From the NCBI GenBank assembly GCA_003049485.1, contig PYST01000185.1, positions 1 to 64,000 of the forward strand: DNA of 64,000 nt. Reading direction: 5' to 3'. Under the pieces are notes generated by a model. That model made no database searches and was not told the origin of the DNA. It was given only the letters and a program-made list of their open reading frames with translations. The DNA comes from Ophioceras dolichostomum. Its lineage: Eukaryota > Ascomycota > Sordariomycetes > Magnaporthales > Ophioceraceae. Made by a program: the position numbers and the translations under genes. Shown here piece after piece: positions 46,796 through 58,628 of this stretch. Each line of letters starts with the position of its first letter. Position 1 is the stretch's first letter.

Positions 46796-47120
46796 TGGGG
46801 TGAGTAGAGGTAGGTTAAGAATGTGGCCAGTGCTCATGGATGATGGATGGGGTTGTGGAGTGTGGGATGTGGAAAATTTGCCTTGGATTTTATTCATTTA
46901 CGGTTTCCAAGAGAAAATTCTCTTGAGTGAAGGCCTTTGAGGAGTGCATGGGAATAGGAGGCTGGTTACTTGTAGGTAGGTGGTATGTCGGTCTGCTAAT
47001 GATACATGCATTACTGTCTTCTGTTGGCCTATATGGGGCGGCTTCTCTCAAAGTTATTATTACTGCATTTTGTCTTCCCCCCTTCCACCCCTCATGCAAA
47101 CAACTATTTCCATACTAGCT
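46796..47120. other. Convergent 3' intergenic region
   Basis: Spacer of 325 bp with a gtaggtaggtgg motif near 46973. No gene was seen. Confidence 0.6.
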
Positions 47121-48060
47121 CTATGCCTTCGTCCTCCAGCCAATGTCGGCAATTTCCTCCTTTCCAGTCATGAACCGGATGCTGTTCAGCAGAATCACTT
47201 TCAGCACCTCCAGCTCCCCTTCGTCCCGGGGGCCGTAGAGCATCAGGTACGTGTCCGTGATGGGAGATAGGCTTGAGATCCACGACCGGCGCGGCAGCGA
47301 CATCCGGTGCCGCTCGGCCCACCCCTTCTCGATCAGCTGCCGGGCGTCCGCGGCCGAGACGTACAGGTGCACAGAGAGCTCCTCGTGCACGTGGCCGATC
47401 TCGCCTTTGGACCGGATCGCGGCCTCGGGTAGTTTGCTGGAGCTGGATGCGGTTGCGTCGTGTTCCCCCGGGGCAGCAGTGGCGGTAGCCAGTAAGGTGG
47501 GTGACACGAAGAGGCCGTCGTGGTGGACCTCGTAGAGGGACCGCTTTGTTTCAAGCAGATCTGGGTTGCGTGTCACGGCGTTGGTGAAGAGGTTTTGGAT
47601 GAACTAGATGGGTGATGATGTCAGTCGGCTTTTGACCACCATCGGCGTATGGTCTACTTACCTCTCTCATGCTCTCAGGGGCGAGCTGCGAGATCTGCCG
47701 ATGCGGCACCACGAAACGCAGAGCAGGCCGCTGTTCGCCATCCTCGCCCTTCCGATCGGGAAGAGCCTGGACGTCCGCGTGGGAGCCCTCGGCAGGGTAG
47801 TCGCTCGTGGAGAGAGCGCCCTGCCGGCTCAGCGCGAAGGGGCGGATGAAGATGTTGACGGCCGCCCAGCCGAACACGTTGTGAGGCGTGCCCCCCGGGC
47901 CGAGCGCCATGTAGTCCTGGTAGTCGCGCACACACCAGGCCACGCCGTAGCCGAGCACCACGGCCGCTGCGGCGCCGCCGGTGAGCAGCATGCCGCGGCG
48001 GTGGTGGGGCCCGGCCAGGTCGCGTACGAGGAAGGTCTGGAGCCTTTGGAGCTGGTCCAT
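47121..48060 (-). CDS. Membrane-anchored protein resembling the DUF5519 (luciferase-domain) family
   Basis: Two exons on the minus strand, 48060-47662 and 47603-47121, phase 0, 293 aa. A membrane helix lies at about residues 24-44 (MLLTGGAAAAVVLGYGVAWC). The region after it has GPGGTPHNVFGWAAVNIFI, and the C-terminal half has EELSVHLYVSAADARQLIEK, GWAERHRMSLP and VILLNSIRFMTG. This pattern (xHxxLSxxDAxxVxxKGWGERH) fits the fungal family annotated DUF5519 or luciferase domain, whose function is unknown despite the name. The assignment rests on remembered motifs. Gene reality is well supported by the splice junction and the conserved-looking C-terminus. Confidence 0.72.
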
Positions 48061-49779
48061 CTCCCTCTTCTGTGAGGGTTGTAGCTCTGGTGATGATGGA
48101 GGGAGGTGTGTATAGCTCCACTACCCTTGGACTGTGCCGGACTGGTCCCTTCAGTCAGCCTGGCTATTGAAAGATGACGTCTCCTTGGATACAGAATGGC
48201 AAGCAAATCGTCATTGCACAATCCCTCCCCGTAGCCACCTACCTACCTACCTACCCTACCTATGGTGTATTATGTAGCGACGCGCGAGGCCCGAGGTAGT
48301 GTCAAGTGGTGTGATAACGGGACCGGACCCCCGAACTCCGCCCCGATCCGCCCCCACTAGCACCCGGCGCATCTTCGTCGCGCCGCCTGACATCGGATGA
48401 TTTCCCAGCCGCCGAGGAATCCTCTGGATTTTTTTCAACTTTGATGTAGATCGTCATCGTTCGTTCGGTGATAAACGAAAGGGTTTGTTAGAGTGATGAG
48501 GAGAAAGACGGAGTAGCATTGGGGAGGGATGGTTTAGCCGTCGATTTTAGGGTGAAGGGGGGAAAAAACGTACGTAGATACGGTTGTCTAGAGCCGATTT
48601 ATCTGCAAAAGGGGACGAGAGGCAAGGCGTACTGGTGGTCGGTAATGATTCTGGAGCGGAGGACTTACACTTACACGATGGCATAAGTTCTGGACAATCG
48701 GTACCTGAGTTAATCATCTCGACCAGTATCCCACATTTAGCGGCCACTGAGTCCAATCAGGCATCGCACAGGCGGCCCTAAGCTGAGGATGCGCGGGAGA
48801 GGCCCCTAAAGACCCGGCCCCATACCACTGTGGAGCCATTGATCACAGCCTGGCAGGGCTGTCTGTGATCCCACCACCCTGCAACCAACACCACGCCGAC
48901 AACACAGGGAAGGCTTTGATTGCTCTTTCTTCGCGTTTCACAAGCGGCCTCATTGATCTCGCTGTAGTCCTCGGTCGTCTCGTTAGCTGACGTTTTTCTT
49001 CCTGCGATGATGAATGGACACTTAGCCACCGTGGTGGTTGGATCCCGACGCTCCTTGCTGACCGACAGGGGATTGTAGGTTTGCGTCGGCCACGCCTGGC
49101 TTCACGAAAGAGATCGATGTCCTTCCTCTGTCTGCCTCTCAATACACACGAGGGGTGCTGATTCGACGCCACCAGTCTGATCAATATACCATTAGGAACG
49201 GGAGATCTCCCCAGAATCTGGTCTGGTCGAGGAACGGTTAGCGGAGAAGCTCGTAACCTGAATCCTCGACTTTCTCCGTCCCGAGGCTGACACGGCTTCG
49301 AAAGCTGGAAAGGCGAGACTGGAATGTAGAGGGAGGCAACTTGGCACATTCGGACGTCTGGTGAGCTGGATTATTTGGTTATAGCTGCCTTCGGTTAGGG
49401 AAAAAGTGAAAGCAGAGGCGTAGTCGCCCCTGCGCCCTTGCCCTTCGCACCTTCCGACGACCTCCTTGGGCTTGAGATCCTCACTTGACACCGACCCAAT
49501 CGAAGACCGTGCTGAATAATTCGGCCGTAGGTAGGTCGAGTCCTGATGGGTTCAACTCTCTCGTATTGTTTTGCTTTGCTTTCACTTCCATATCTTAGGT
49601 TTGGATGCGGAGATGTCTCCGCCGCGCCTCTTTTCGTCCAACATCATCGCCATCTGTAAGGGTCGGTACCGCTATCTACTGCGTGCCGACAAGATCCGTC
49701 AATCGACAGCCCTGAATCAACGCCGGCCCAGCTAAATCGCGGCGGCCGTCCACGTCACCTCTAGTTCCCGATTGTCGGG
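48061..49779. other. Divergent intergenic region without recognised genes
   Basis: Holds a (ctac)5-like run at 48238-48262. Several open frames up to 168 codons on the minus strand show no motif. The ends serve as promoters for the DUF5519-like and transporter genes. Confidence 0.5.
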
Positions 49780-51895
49780 ATGTGGCTACTAGCGTCCAGG
49801 CTGAAGGAACCATTGAGATGGATATCCGTGCGGCTATTCCGGCGACCCGAGAAGGAGACCGGGTCAGTCCGACCGGCTATCGTTTCCGGCGCCGTTGCCG
49901 CCTTTGGTGGCCTTGTCGTTGGGTAGGTTTTAGCTTTCTGCCCTTTCCCGCGGCGTCGGCATTCCAGGTCTCATTGATCTACTGCTGATGCTTCGACGCC
50001 CTCCGAACGGTACCTCCTTAGATACAACTCCGGACTCGTCGGCGGCTTGGCCGCTATGCCCTCGTTCAGATTCACCTTCGGGAATGGCCCCTTCGGCAGA
50101 ACCGGTGCGGGAGGTTTTACACTAGCAGCAGAAGGATGGCTGATGTCGGTGATCGCCCTCGGGAACGGCATTGGTTGCTTGATAGCCCCCTTCCCAGCCA
50201 ACAAGATCGGACCGCGCTACGGTATCATGATTGCGTGCGTCCTGATATGGATTGCCTTTGCGATCCAGATGGTCTTCAACAGCACGACGCTCTTCATCCT
50301 CTTGCGCGCACTGGATGGGATAGGGATTGGGATTATCTCCAACCTAGGTCTGAGCATCCACGCATGGGGCAGCCTCCCCAGTTGTCCACTGTGCCTCAGA
50401 GGCGATCGATCCTCCTCCCACTTGCTGAAGTGTCGGCTGACCACGCACTCGATTGTACAGCACCACAATACCAGACGGCGACGGCGCCGGATTAGATTCG
50501 AGGCACCATCGTCGGAGGATTCCAGCTCGCCCTGACCTTCGGGCTGCTCCTCGCCGCCATCGCGAGCTACGTCGCCGACCGGATACGTTTCCGCGTCAGC
50601 CTCCCATGGCGGATCCCTATCTACGTTGGGTGTATCTGGCCAGCAATTTTGGTGCTGGGGATGTGGTACATCCCGGAGTCCCCCTTGTTCTTGTGCAAGT
50701 TGGGCAAGAAGGAAGAGGCAAAGAAGACGTTCGCCAAGCTCCGTGGACTGCCCCCGGAGGACCCGGCTGTGGAGAAAGAGGTGGACGCGATCATGAGATC
50801 CCTCATACACGAGCACGAGGAAGGGCACACCTACGTCGACATATTCAAAGGCTGCTTCAGCGGTCACATGCTCAAGCTGGTCCTCGTCGGAATGCTCATC
50901 ATGGTTTTCCAACAGTTCACAGGTCCGTCTCCGTTGGTTCCAGCACATCCCCAAGTCCCCTATCCATATAGGTGCCATGTTTCTTCCAAAGGCGAGATGG
51001 CCGGAAGCTAGAGAGGACTGACCTGCGACCTGCGAACTGCCACTTGCAAAAATGCGACCATGTTGCTACGAGACAGGCATCAACTTCATGTTTGGGTACG
51101 GCGTCAAATTCTTCGAACAGGCAGGCATGCACCAGCCTTTTCGCATCCAGATCATCCTCTGTTCGGTCAACTTCTTCATGACCTTCCCAGGAATGCTCAC
51201 CGTGGACCGCATCGGCCGGAGACCTCTTTTCCTCTTCGGATCAATGGTCATGTGCGTCGGTCACCTCGCCGTCGCCATTGCTATAATCTGCAGCACCAAA
51301 TTCGACCCTTCGACCGGCCAAACGTTCGCCATCGTCCCGGAGGGGCAGATCATCGGGGTCGCCTTCACTTGTCTATTCATCGCTTCCTTCGCCAGCACCT
51401 GGGGTCCCGCCCCCTGGATCGTCGTCAGCGAGATGTATCCCCCAAAGAATCAGGCCCCGGCGATGGGGTTAACTACTGCAGCTTGCGTAAGTCTGGGGTC
51501 CTTGTGAAGTCCTCGCATCTCAATTCTTTCTTGCCATCTGGTAGTGCTGACAGTCCGCAACTCCGAGTTCTTGTTGGCAGTTCTTGACGAACTGGGCGAT
51601 CGGCTTTGTGACCCCTTGGCTGATCAGCCCCGCTCCCGGCAGCCTGAACATGGGCGGGTACATCTTCGTTATATGGCTTGTGGCCTGCATATGCTCGGTA
51701 CCTTTCGTGTGGAAGTTTATCCCCGAGACCAAAGGCTTGTCTCACGAGGAAATGGATGAGGTTTTCGAGAACATCGGCAAGGCTCCTGTAGCCCACCCCA
51801 GGTCGCATCATGGGAGCGAGTCAGAGGCTCATACGAGGTCTCATCATGGAAGCGAGTCACCGTCACGAAGGGACGGTTCAACAACCGAGCAGTAG
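49780..51895 (+). CDS. MFS sugar-type transporter with a broken central frame
   Basis: Clear exons are 49780-49922, 50022-about 50342, 50496-50922, 51077-51486 and 51581-51895. The start gives MWLLASRLKEPLRW, leading to AIVSGAVAAFGGLVVGYNSG of helix 1. Family motifs follow: IPESPLFLCKLGKKEEA at the central loop, VDRIGRRPLFLFGS, and the C-terminal FIPETKGLSHEEMDEVF. All junctions fit except between about 50343 and 50495. There a trace of the expected LAEVS segment lies in the frame of the following exon but not of the preceding one, and no ordinary GT-AG intron repairs it. It may be a pseudogene, a sequence error or unusual splicing. Intact relatives carry sugars or quinate across the plasma membrane. 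Confidence 0.75.
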
Positions 51896-53053
51896 GTCGA
51901 CACCGAAGCAGATGGGAAGGTACGGATGGAAATATGTGGGCGAGATGATGCAGCCTGTGTTGGTGGGCGCATTTTTTTCGCTGCTTTGGTACTCTCTTCT
52001 CTCTTTCTTCTGTTTCCACGCCATGCATCCGCTCTTTTCTCTACCCAATGTTTGCCCCCACCTACTGCTCCCGAGCGGAAAAGACATCAGCAGTTTAACT
52101 TGGACAGAGACAGACATCAGAGAATACAGTCTCATTTTGTATCTATAATCGAATCCATTTCGCAATACATGCAATCCAGAAGCAAAGCTGCCCAGTACCT
52201 AGCCATGGGGGCGGACTCCATGCAGAAAAGCGGCGCTGAATCGAACGTTGGGGACTGGGGCTGCTTACTTCCGAGTCCTTTATTCTAGATTCACGTCCAC
52301 GAACCAAGTCTGACTCCCCAGCCCGCCAACGTTCTCCGTCGAATTCGTTTCGTCAGTCGAATGCCGGTTTATTGCTCGTATGCGGACTAGGAAATAATCC
52401 ATCTCCGAATTCTTGTTGCCATGGCCTTGGTTGGTACGGTACCTAACCGGTGGGCTGGGGAATCACGATCATGGTAGGCCAAGCCCCTTCCCTTTCGAAT
52501 AAGTTGCCCAAAACGGACAGGCAGCAACTTAAAATTCTCGATGAGACTGTGGCTCTCCGCCATGCTAGGGCATGAGACACAACCTAGCGCTTCCTTGCTA
52601 TTGTGATGGGATTGTGCCCTTTTTTTAGGAGCGCGTCCGCCCCCATCCAGGTCACCAAAATGGCCCTTGGCTACCACCGTCAGCCTTTTTTACAACGGCA
52701 CGGCTGCTCCCGGAGATTGTTGTATACCGCATGCACAGAAAGGAGCGTCGGCTCAGCCCACTCGACTCGACTCTCTCTCCCATTAGATAAGTGTGGATGC
52801 TGGCCGAGACGACGGACGACATGGCGCCAGAGGCTTTTCTTTCCCCCTCCCCCACCATCTCGATCTTCGTCGTCGGCGAAGTTTCTAAGACGTTCAAGTA
52901 TCAACTTTTTGGACTAGCCCTGTTTCCGCGCAGCAACAGGACGAACAAACGCTGCCGCGAGCCTTCGATGTCTCATAAAGTCAGTAGTAGACTACTGAGG
53001 ACACTGCTCGCCGAGAGATTCCTCTGCCTAGACCTCAAAGACAGTACACGGCC
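51896..53053. other. Intergenic region
   Basis: Includes the probable 3' end of the transporter gene and the promoter of the next. No coding signal was seen. Confidence 0.55.
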
Positions 53054-54311
53054 ATGACGCGGGCCGGACCTCGGCAGGCACTCCTCTATATCCTCTTGGT
53101 ATTCGGCGTCTGGGGCTGGCCTGGTGTCGCCCAGCAAGGCACCCGTGGAGTTTCCTTCCAGTACCCTCCCGAGTACGACATCACGCTATACTATGGCGAC
53201 ACGGTCAACGTCTCATACATCTCGCCGTACGCTTCGCCGATCATGATCACCTGGTGCGACGACGATATCAAGAACAGTACAGTTCCTCTTCTCTTCTCTA
53301 CCAAGACGCATCGGCACCCTCATAGATAAAAACTGTTCTGAAAACTGTTCTGAAAACTGTTCTGACTTCCGTCATATCTTACTAGTGGGAACTGTGAAGG
53401 CGGGACCATACAACGGCTCGGTCCTCATCAAGTTGGACTACATGGGCGTGACACGCTGCTGGTTCAATCTTCGAGCCGGGAATGTGGGAGGCCAAGGAGC
53501 CAACAGCCACAGCTTTTATTTAGTATCAGCATCACGCATAATGGCGACGACGGTTGGCTTTGCAGACCTGGCCTCAACACGAACAGCGGTGACCACGATC
53601 ACAGAGGCGACCGGAACCGCTACGGCGACAACGAGGTCTAGATCAAAATCAAAATCATTATCATCAACATCGAGGTTAGCAAAAACCCACTCCTCCTCTA
53701 CCTCCTCCTCATCCACCACCACCCCATCGAAATCCAGCACGTCCTTACCAAGAAACTCCACAATCCCATCCAGCAGCAGTTATATCGCGATCGCAGCACC
53801 CACCGGCACCAACAACAACTCCACAGCTGCGCAGGACAACACGCAGAACGCCGAGTCCTTAGACACGGCCCAAAAGGTCGGCATCGGCATCGGCGCCGGA
53901 GTCTGCGGCTGCACCCTCCTCGCCGCTGTGCTCGTGTTCGGTCGCAAACGGCGGAGACTCCACGACAAAAATGCAGCGAATAACCCGGAGTCGGCCGCGT
54001 TTCGAACACTAGGAGGAGAGGGCCCCAGCCCCGGATATCCTGGGCTCCCTGGGAATTCCGGCGCAAATAGGCCTTCGGCGTACCAGTTGCTGATACAGCA
54101 CCGAGGACAGCAGAACCTCGGCACGGAGGGGACGCAGCAGCACTCCCTGACCGCGATGTCTGCGTCATCGAAGTCGGCAGACTCGTTGAAGGAGGTGAAC
54201 GTCGCCGCCATGAAGGGGTATACTTGCGACAGCAGGGTCGTAGAGCTGGCGGTCACACCGCTTGAGATGGAGGCTGATTTGAAGCCGGTGGAGCTTCCTA
54301 CGAATAGGTAG
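53054..54311 (+). CDS. Single-pass membrane protein of unknown function
   Basis: Two exons, 53054-53276 and 53386-54311 (382 aa). A signal peptide (ALLYILLVFGVWGWPGVAQQ) is followed by an ectodomain of about 110 residues with two cysteines (ITWCDDD, VTRCWF) that could form a disulphide, then a Ser/Thr stalk of about 120 residues. One membrane helix (VGIGIGAGVCGCTLLAAVLV) precedes a basic stop RKRRR and a cytosolic tail of about 120 residues. This is the general plan of fungal wall-stress or adhesion receptors, but the ectodomain matches no family I know. The intron holds three copies of a 12-bp repeat. Confidence 0.7.
53329..53364. repeat. Three perfect 12-bp tandem repeats inside an intron
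   Basis: Unit aaaactgttctg, three copies, making up a third of the 109-bp intron of the membrane-protein gene. Confidence 0.95.
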
Positions 54312-54854
54312 ACGAGGCAGTACTGATGATTTGTTACGCAGTACTTATAAGATTCTTTCTTGTATTTTGTAAATAGCCAAAAAGGCACTCGACGGTTTGA
54401 TGAAAATATGATCGAGTGGTTTAGAGTACGCGCTTGCGAATTGTTGAATACGATACGGAAGTACGGACCCGAGGTCGTGCTGGTAAAAGAGGGAAATAAT
54501 GCATTCTACCACCCACACGAGATGATCCTAATGACCATTGTGTGCAGTCTATCTTGCTAGATGTCTTGATATAGACTCTAAATGCTAAGAGAGAGAAAAA
54601 ACATGCCCAACTTCATTCTGAGATTCAAACGTTCTAGGGCAAAACAGAAAAAACATCAATGAACATGTCGAGACGACATGATTCTGGCGCACGCAAGCAC
54701 ACCCCCCTCCCTCCCTTTGACGCCATGACATGACGCATGCATGCAGCTCAGTTTCGAACTAGCAGAAGTGATCCATCTTGATGCAGGACATACAATCGCG
54801 ACCCAAACTCAAATCCCACATCGAAAGGACAAGACAGGCCAGGCCGTCCCCTCA
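54312..54854. other. Convergent 3' intergenic region
   Basis: Between the membrane-protein gene and the ferric-reductase-like gene. No feature was seen. Confidence 0.6.
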
Positions 54855-57215
54855 TCACCAACCAAACTTCTCAACCGCAACACGAACCCTCGCCCCCTCC
54901 CCAATAGCAGCCGCACAAACGTTCCTCACCTCCCTATTCAGCCCATCAGGCCCCGACACCACGACGCCCACCTCCCCGCCCCCGCCGCAGCATGATCCGT
55001 CTTCTTCTTCTTCCAGTGGTGGTGCGTAGTCCTGCTGATGATGATCAGCAGCAACAGCTTCGTCGTCGATCCACCCCCTCACCAGCCCCGCCGTGTCGGG
55101 CCGCCCGGCCTCCCGCGTCGGCTCCGGGATGACGAGGTCCAGCCCCGCGGCGACGAGCTCGTCCAGCCGCTCGGAGGGGATCCACGACGCGTGCGAGCGG
55201 GAGCGCGTCACCCAGAGGAGGTGGACGCGTTGGTGTCTGCGGCTGCGTCTTCGCGTCCTGGGTTTTCTTGCCGCTGCTGCTGCTGTTGCTACCTTCCCGT
55301 CCTGCTGCTGCCGCTGCGCGGACGTAAGCGACGTGGTGGACTCTTGTGTCATGGTCTCATCATCGTCATCGTCATCGTCATCATCGTCATCTTGATCAAA
55401 GTCGGCATCGACCTCGTCCATCAACCGCCTGTCGTCCAGCAGCAGCGCAGCAGCGAGGGGGTACACGACCGCAATGCCGGATCCGCCCGCGACGAGCACG
55501 ACGGCGTCGCTGGCGCGGAGCAGGTCCAGCGCGTGCGAGGAGCCGTACGGCCCGTCGAGGCGGACGAAGAGCCGCACGGGCGAGGACGGCGAGGAGGCGG
55601 AGGCCGGACGCGAGGCACGCTGGCGGGCGTGGATGAGCAGATCCCTGGTGAAGCCGGAGTGGGTGCGGATGAGGAGGTTGAGCCACGCGTGGGTGGGCGG
55701 GTCGCTGTCCTCCCGACCTGCTCGGCGGCGATGTCGGAGCTGTTGCGCGCGGGCCTCGGGCGACGGAAAGGGGTTGGGCGCGGCAGAGGCGATGGTGAAT
55801 GGGTGGGCTTGCAGGGCGTGCGAGCGGCCGAGGGCCGGGATGGTGAGGAAGACGTGGTCGGAGGGCTCCCAGCCGCCGGAGAGGATGTCTTGGGATATTG
55901 CCAAGTTGCGCAGCCTTGAGAAGAAGGAAGAATTTCTGCCATCATCGCCGTAAGGGGAAGAGGGAGAGGGAATGTCCCAATCTGCGGACAGGGTGAGGGT
56001 CTCGCCGTCCTCGAGGATGACGACGTCGGCCATGAGCGTGGACGACTTGATGCGTAGCCGCCAGACGAGGCGGTCGACAATGAAGATGGCCGCCGAGGCG
56101 AGGACGTACGGCCGAGCGGTGTAGAAGTGCAGGTACAAGAATACGAGGGCGACGAGCTGGAGCACGACGTGGACGGCGAGGAAGAGCTCGTAGCACCACT
56201 GACGGAAGGACGCGAGCGAGGTGAGGTACAGCAGCTCATAGGGGATCCAGGCGCCAAACCCGAGGAGAATCAGGCGGTGGGTGAGGTACTCCCACGGCGT
56301 GACGGGGTTGAGCCAGTCCGGAGCCAGCAGGAACTGGAAGAGCAGCATGCCGAAGAGGTGGAAGGCGGCCACGAAGCACATGAACTCGCCGACGCGGCGG
56401 TGGAAGATGTTCAGCGCCTCGTAGCTGCGGCCCGTGAGGACCCCGAGAGGCTGGTTCTTGGCCGCGATCAGGTACAGCAAGGGCAAGTTGACGATGAAGA
56501 CGAAGCCGGCCCGGTCGGCGGGGACGAAGAGGAAGTCTCCCCCGAGCGGGCAATGCCAGAGGAAGAACCAGGCGTTCATTACCAGCCAGCCCAGCACGAA
56601 CAGCGAGACGGCGTTGGAGGGGAGGGTGCGGTTGATGATCGGCAGAGGACGGGGTTGGTAGGCGAGCCAGCCACGGATCCGGGCCAGGGCCGATCTCCTT
56701 CTCGCCCCTCTCCGGCGGCCACGAGGCATCAGACCGTGAGAAGGGCTGGAGGGTGCCACCAGGGGTATTCGCTCGATGTCGATATCCTTGCCGGCCTTGA
56801 CGGGTGGCGTGGCCGTGCCATGTATCGTGCTGCTGGACGACGATGATGTGTCGTTGTTGTCGGGATAGCTGCGTGGGTCTTGCGGCGACAAGACGAGGGC
56901 GTCAGGTTCTGGTCCGGCTCCGGGTCCGGCGGCCCCGAGCCTTCTGGTGATCCTCTCCCTCCACCTCCTCCGGTGGCGCTGCCGCCGACGCCAGTGAGCT
57001 ACTGAGAATCCTATCAATATGGCCACGATGGCGATGTTGTATGTGCCCGTGATGACCCGCCCCTCGAGGATTGTCCTGATCATCTCCGCGACGTACGCGA
57101 GGCTCTCGGGATCGTTCGGGATCGTTCCGTTGCGGGACGTAGTAGCAGAGAGCGCTGTCTCCGACCCCTCCTCCAACGCCCGCCGCACCCATCCGCTGCT
57201 TAGAATTATGTCCAT
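54855..57215 (-). CDS. Ferric-reductase-like transmembrane oxidoreductase (FRE/NOX family)
   Basis: Single exon, 786 aa from the first true ATG (complement of 57213-57215). A membrane helix at 60-75 and a basic, low-complexity loop precede the ferric reductase core at about 190-385. The two haem-ligand pairs are present with canonical spacing: His272/His286 and His349/His363. The FAD domain follows with HPFTIAS, then the NADPH domain with DGPYGSS and VAGGSGIAVVYPL, ending in VRVAVEKFGW. Enzymes of this type pass electrons from NADPH through FAD and two haems across the plasma membrane, to ferric or cupric ions. The extended acidic loop (QDDDDDDDDDDDE-type) between NADPH motifs is unusual. No transporter or ferroxidase gene lies beside it. 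Confidence 0.9.
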   Translation of the reverse strand: MDIILSSGWVRRALEEGSETALSATTSRNGTIPNDPESLAYVAEMIRTILEGRVITGTYNIAIVAILIGFSVAHWRRRQRHRRRWRERITRRLGAAGPGAGPEPDALVLSPQDPRSYPDNNDTSSSSSSTIHGTATPPVKAGKDIDIERIPLVAPSSPSHGLMPRGRRRGARRRSALARIRGWLAYQPRPLPIINRTLPSNAVSLFVLGWLVMNAWFFLWHCPLGGDFLFVPADRAGFVFIVNLPLLYLIAAKNQPLGVLTGRSYEALNIFHRRVGEFMCFVAAFHLFGMLLFQFLLAPDWLNPVTPWEYLTHRLILLGFGAWIPYELLYLTSLASFRQWCYELFLAVHVVLQLVALVFLYLHFYTARPYVLASAAIFIVDRLVWRLRIKSSTLMADVVILEDGETLTLSADWDIPSPSSPYGDDGRNSSFFSRLRNLAISQDILSGGWEPSDHVFLTIPALGRSHALQAHPFTIASAAPNPFPSPEARAQQLRHRRRAGREDSDPPTHAWLNLLIRTHSGFTRDLLIHARQRASRPASASSPSSPVRLFVRLDGPYGSSHALDLLRASDAVVLVAGGSGIAVVYPLAAALLLDDRRLMDEVDADFDQDDDDDDDDDDDETMTQESTTSLTSAQRQQQDGKVATAAAAARKPRTRRRSRRHQRVHLLWVTRSRSHASWIPSERLDELVAAGLDLVIPEPTREAGRPDTAGLVRGWIDDEAVAADHHQQDYAPPLEEEEDGSCCGGGGEVGVVVSGPDGLNREVRNVCAAAIGEGARVRVAVEKFGW

Positions 57216-57745
57216 GGCTACTGGATAGGTGTGGGAGCGTTTGGATGAAGGAGGGGAAAGGAGGAGGGGGAGGGGGCAAACGCGGAGGAAAGTCCGCAGC
57301 AGGAAAGAGTATATAAGTATACATAAAACGAAGGAACCAAAATGCGAGAAAGAACGGGAGGAATGGCAAACGGAGAAGGCGAAAGGGGAGGAGGACAAAC
57401 GAAAATTATCAGATTGATCAGATAAGATCTACGTCGGAGACCGAGGATTAGGCAGACCAAGCATCATCCCCGCACTGGAATCGCCTGATCCTCGTCCGAA
57501 GGAAACTAGAGCCTGCCTGACAGGCCTGATTGGCTATTCCATACCCCACACTGCCCACCAGCGACGGTCCGGTCATCGGCTGCCACTCCGAAAGACGCCT
57601 GATGACTTCGTCACACTCATTCTTCATCTTCATCACGCTGATGTTCCTCCATTGCAAATAGAGAAAAACCAAAATAGCCTGTACCAGACACGATTAATCA
57701 TCCCACAAGCCGTATCCCTAACTACCTACATATCCTAACCCTATC
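57216..57745. other. Tandem-gene spacer, ferric reductase promoter
   Basis: The part next to 57216 is purine-rich on the plus strand (pyrimidine-rich on the gene's strand), as in many fungal leaders. No gene was seen. Confidence 0.55.
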
Positions 57746-58628
57746 CTACCACCTAGACCTAACCAAATAGAACTTCTCTCTCCCACAGCAGCAATTAACC
57801 AGACAGCACAGCACGAAGAAAGCGATGACGCCGAAAACGATCGCCCCGATCGCCCCCAACCCGAGACTGGGGTCCACCGGGCCCGCGGGCGCGGCGTAGC
57901 CGTAGCCGTCCTTCACGACCGTCATCCTGGTCACGCCGTCCGCCGAGAACCGCAGCGTCTCGAAGGCGGACTCGTTGCGCGTCGTGCAGGTGCCGGCGTC
58001 GATGCCTTTGTCCGAGAAGGGGCAGGGGAGGGTGCCCTCGAAGGTCTTGACTGTTCCGAGGCTGTTGGGTGGGAGAGAGAAGTAAGTCAGTCAGTCGGTC
58101 CGTCATGGATACATCCCTGTGTGTATGTGCCTGCCTGCCTAGGTGCGTAACAGGTACGTGTCTGCCAATATCGTCTGCCAATAATGCTGGGGTGGGTGTC
58201 CGTCGTCCCGTGTGTTTTGGCAAAGTAATGAAGTAAGTAGAGGTGGGTATTATTTTCGAAAGAAGAACCTACTTGACATTATAGCATCCGACCTTCGCAG
58301 GCAGACTGGTGTTGGTGAGCAGACAAGTGTCCGCGGCGTCGCAGCAGATGCTGTCGGCCTTGGCCACGCGGTAAGGCTGCGCGAAGCTCGACTGGACGAT
58401 TAACGGCCTAAGGCCGTCGCGCATGCACACGACGGCGGCGAGCCCCGGCTCCGTGCCGTTCCGGCCGAGCTCGGCCGAGCAGAGGACGTTGATGTCGTTG
58501 TTAGGGTCTCGGCCGGGGACGATGCCGGCATTCACCCCGATGCCGGCGACGGCCATGATGGTGAGGAGAGCGAAGGTACCCCAGGAGGAGGAGGAGGAGG
58601 AAGAGGAGGAGGCGAGATAGGACTGCAT
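57746..58628 (-). CDS. Small cysteine-containing membrane protein of unknown function
   Basis: Two exons on the minus strand, 58628-58273 and 58061-57746 (223 aa). A hydrophobic N-terminal signal (WGTFALLTIMAVAGIGVNAG) follows a poly-Ser run. The ectodomain has paired and single cysteines (NVLCSAEL, VVCMRDGL, DSICCDAADTCLL, VGCYNVN, LPCPF, GTCTTRN) and N-glycosylation sites. A C-terminal membrane helix (AIGAIVFGVIAFFVLCCLVN) ends in CCCGREKFYL. I know similar fungal secreted or membrane proteins only as hypothetical. The 3' end could be spliced further, since a gttagg sits next to the last codons. Confidence 0.68.

Noticed and set aside
54855..57398. Ferric-reductase-like protein starting at 57398
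   Set aside because: That extension has no ATG at its start (a TTG); the first ATG is at 57215 and the extra residues are pyrimidine-rich leader sequence.
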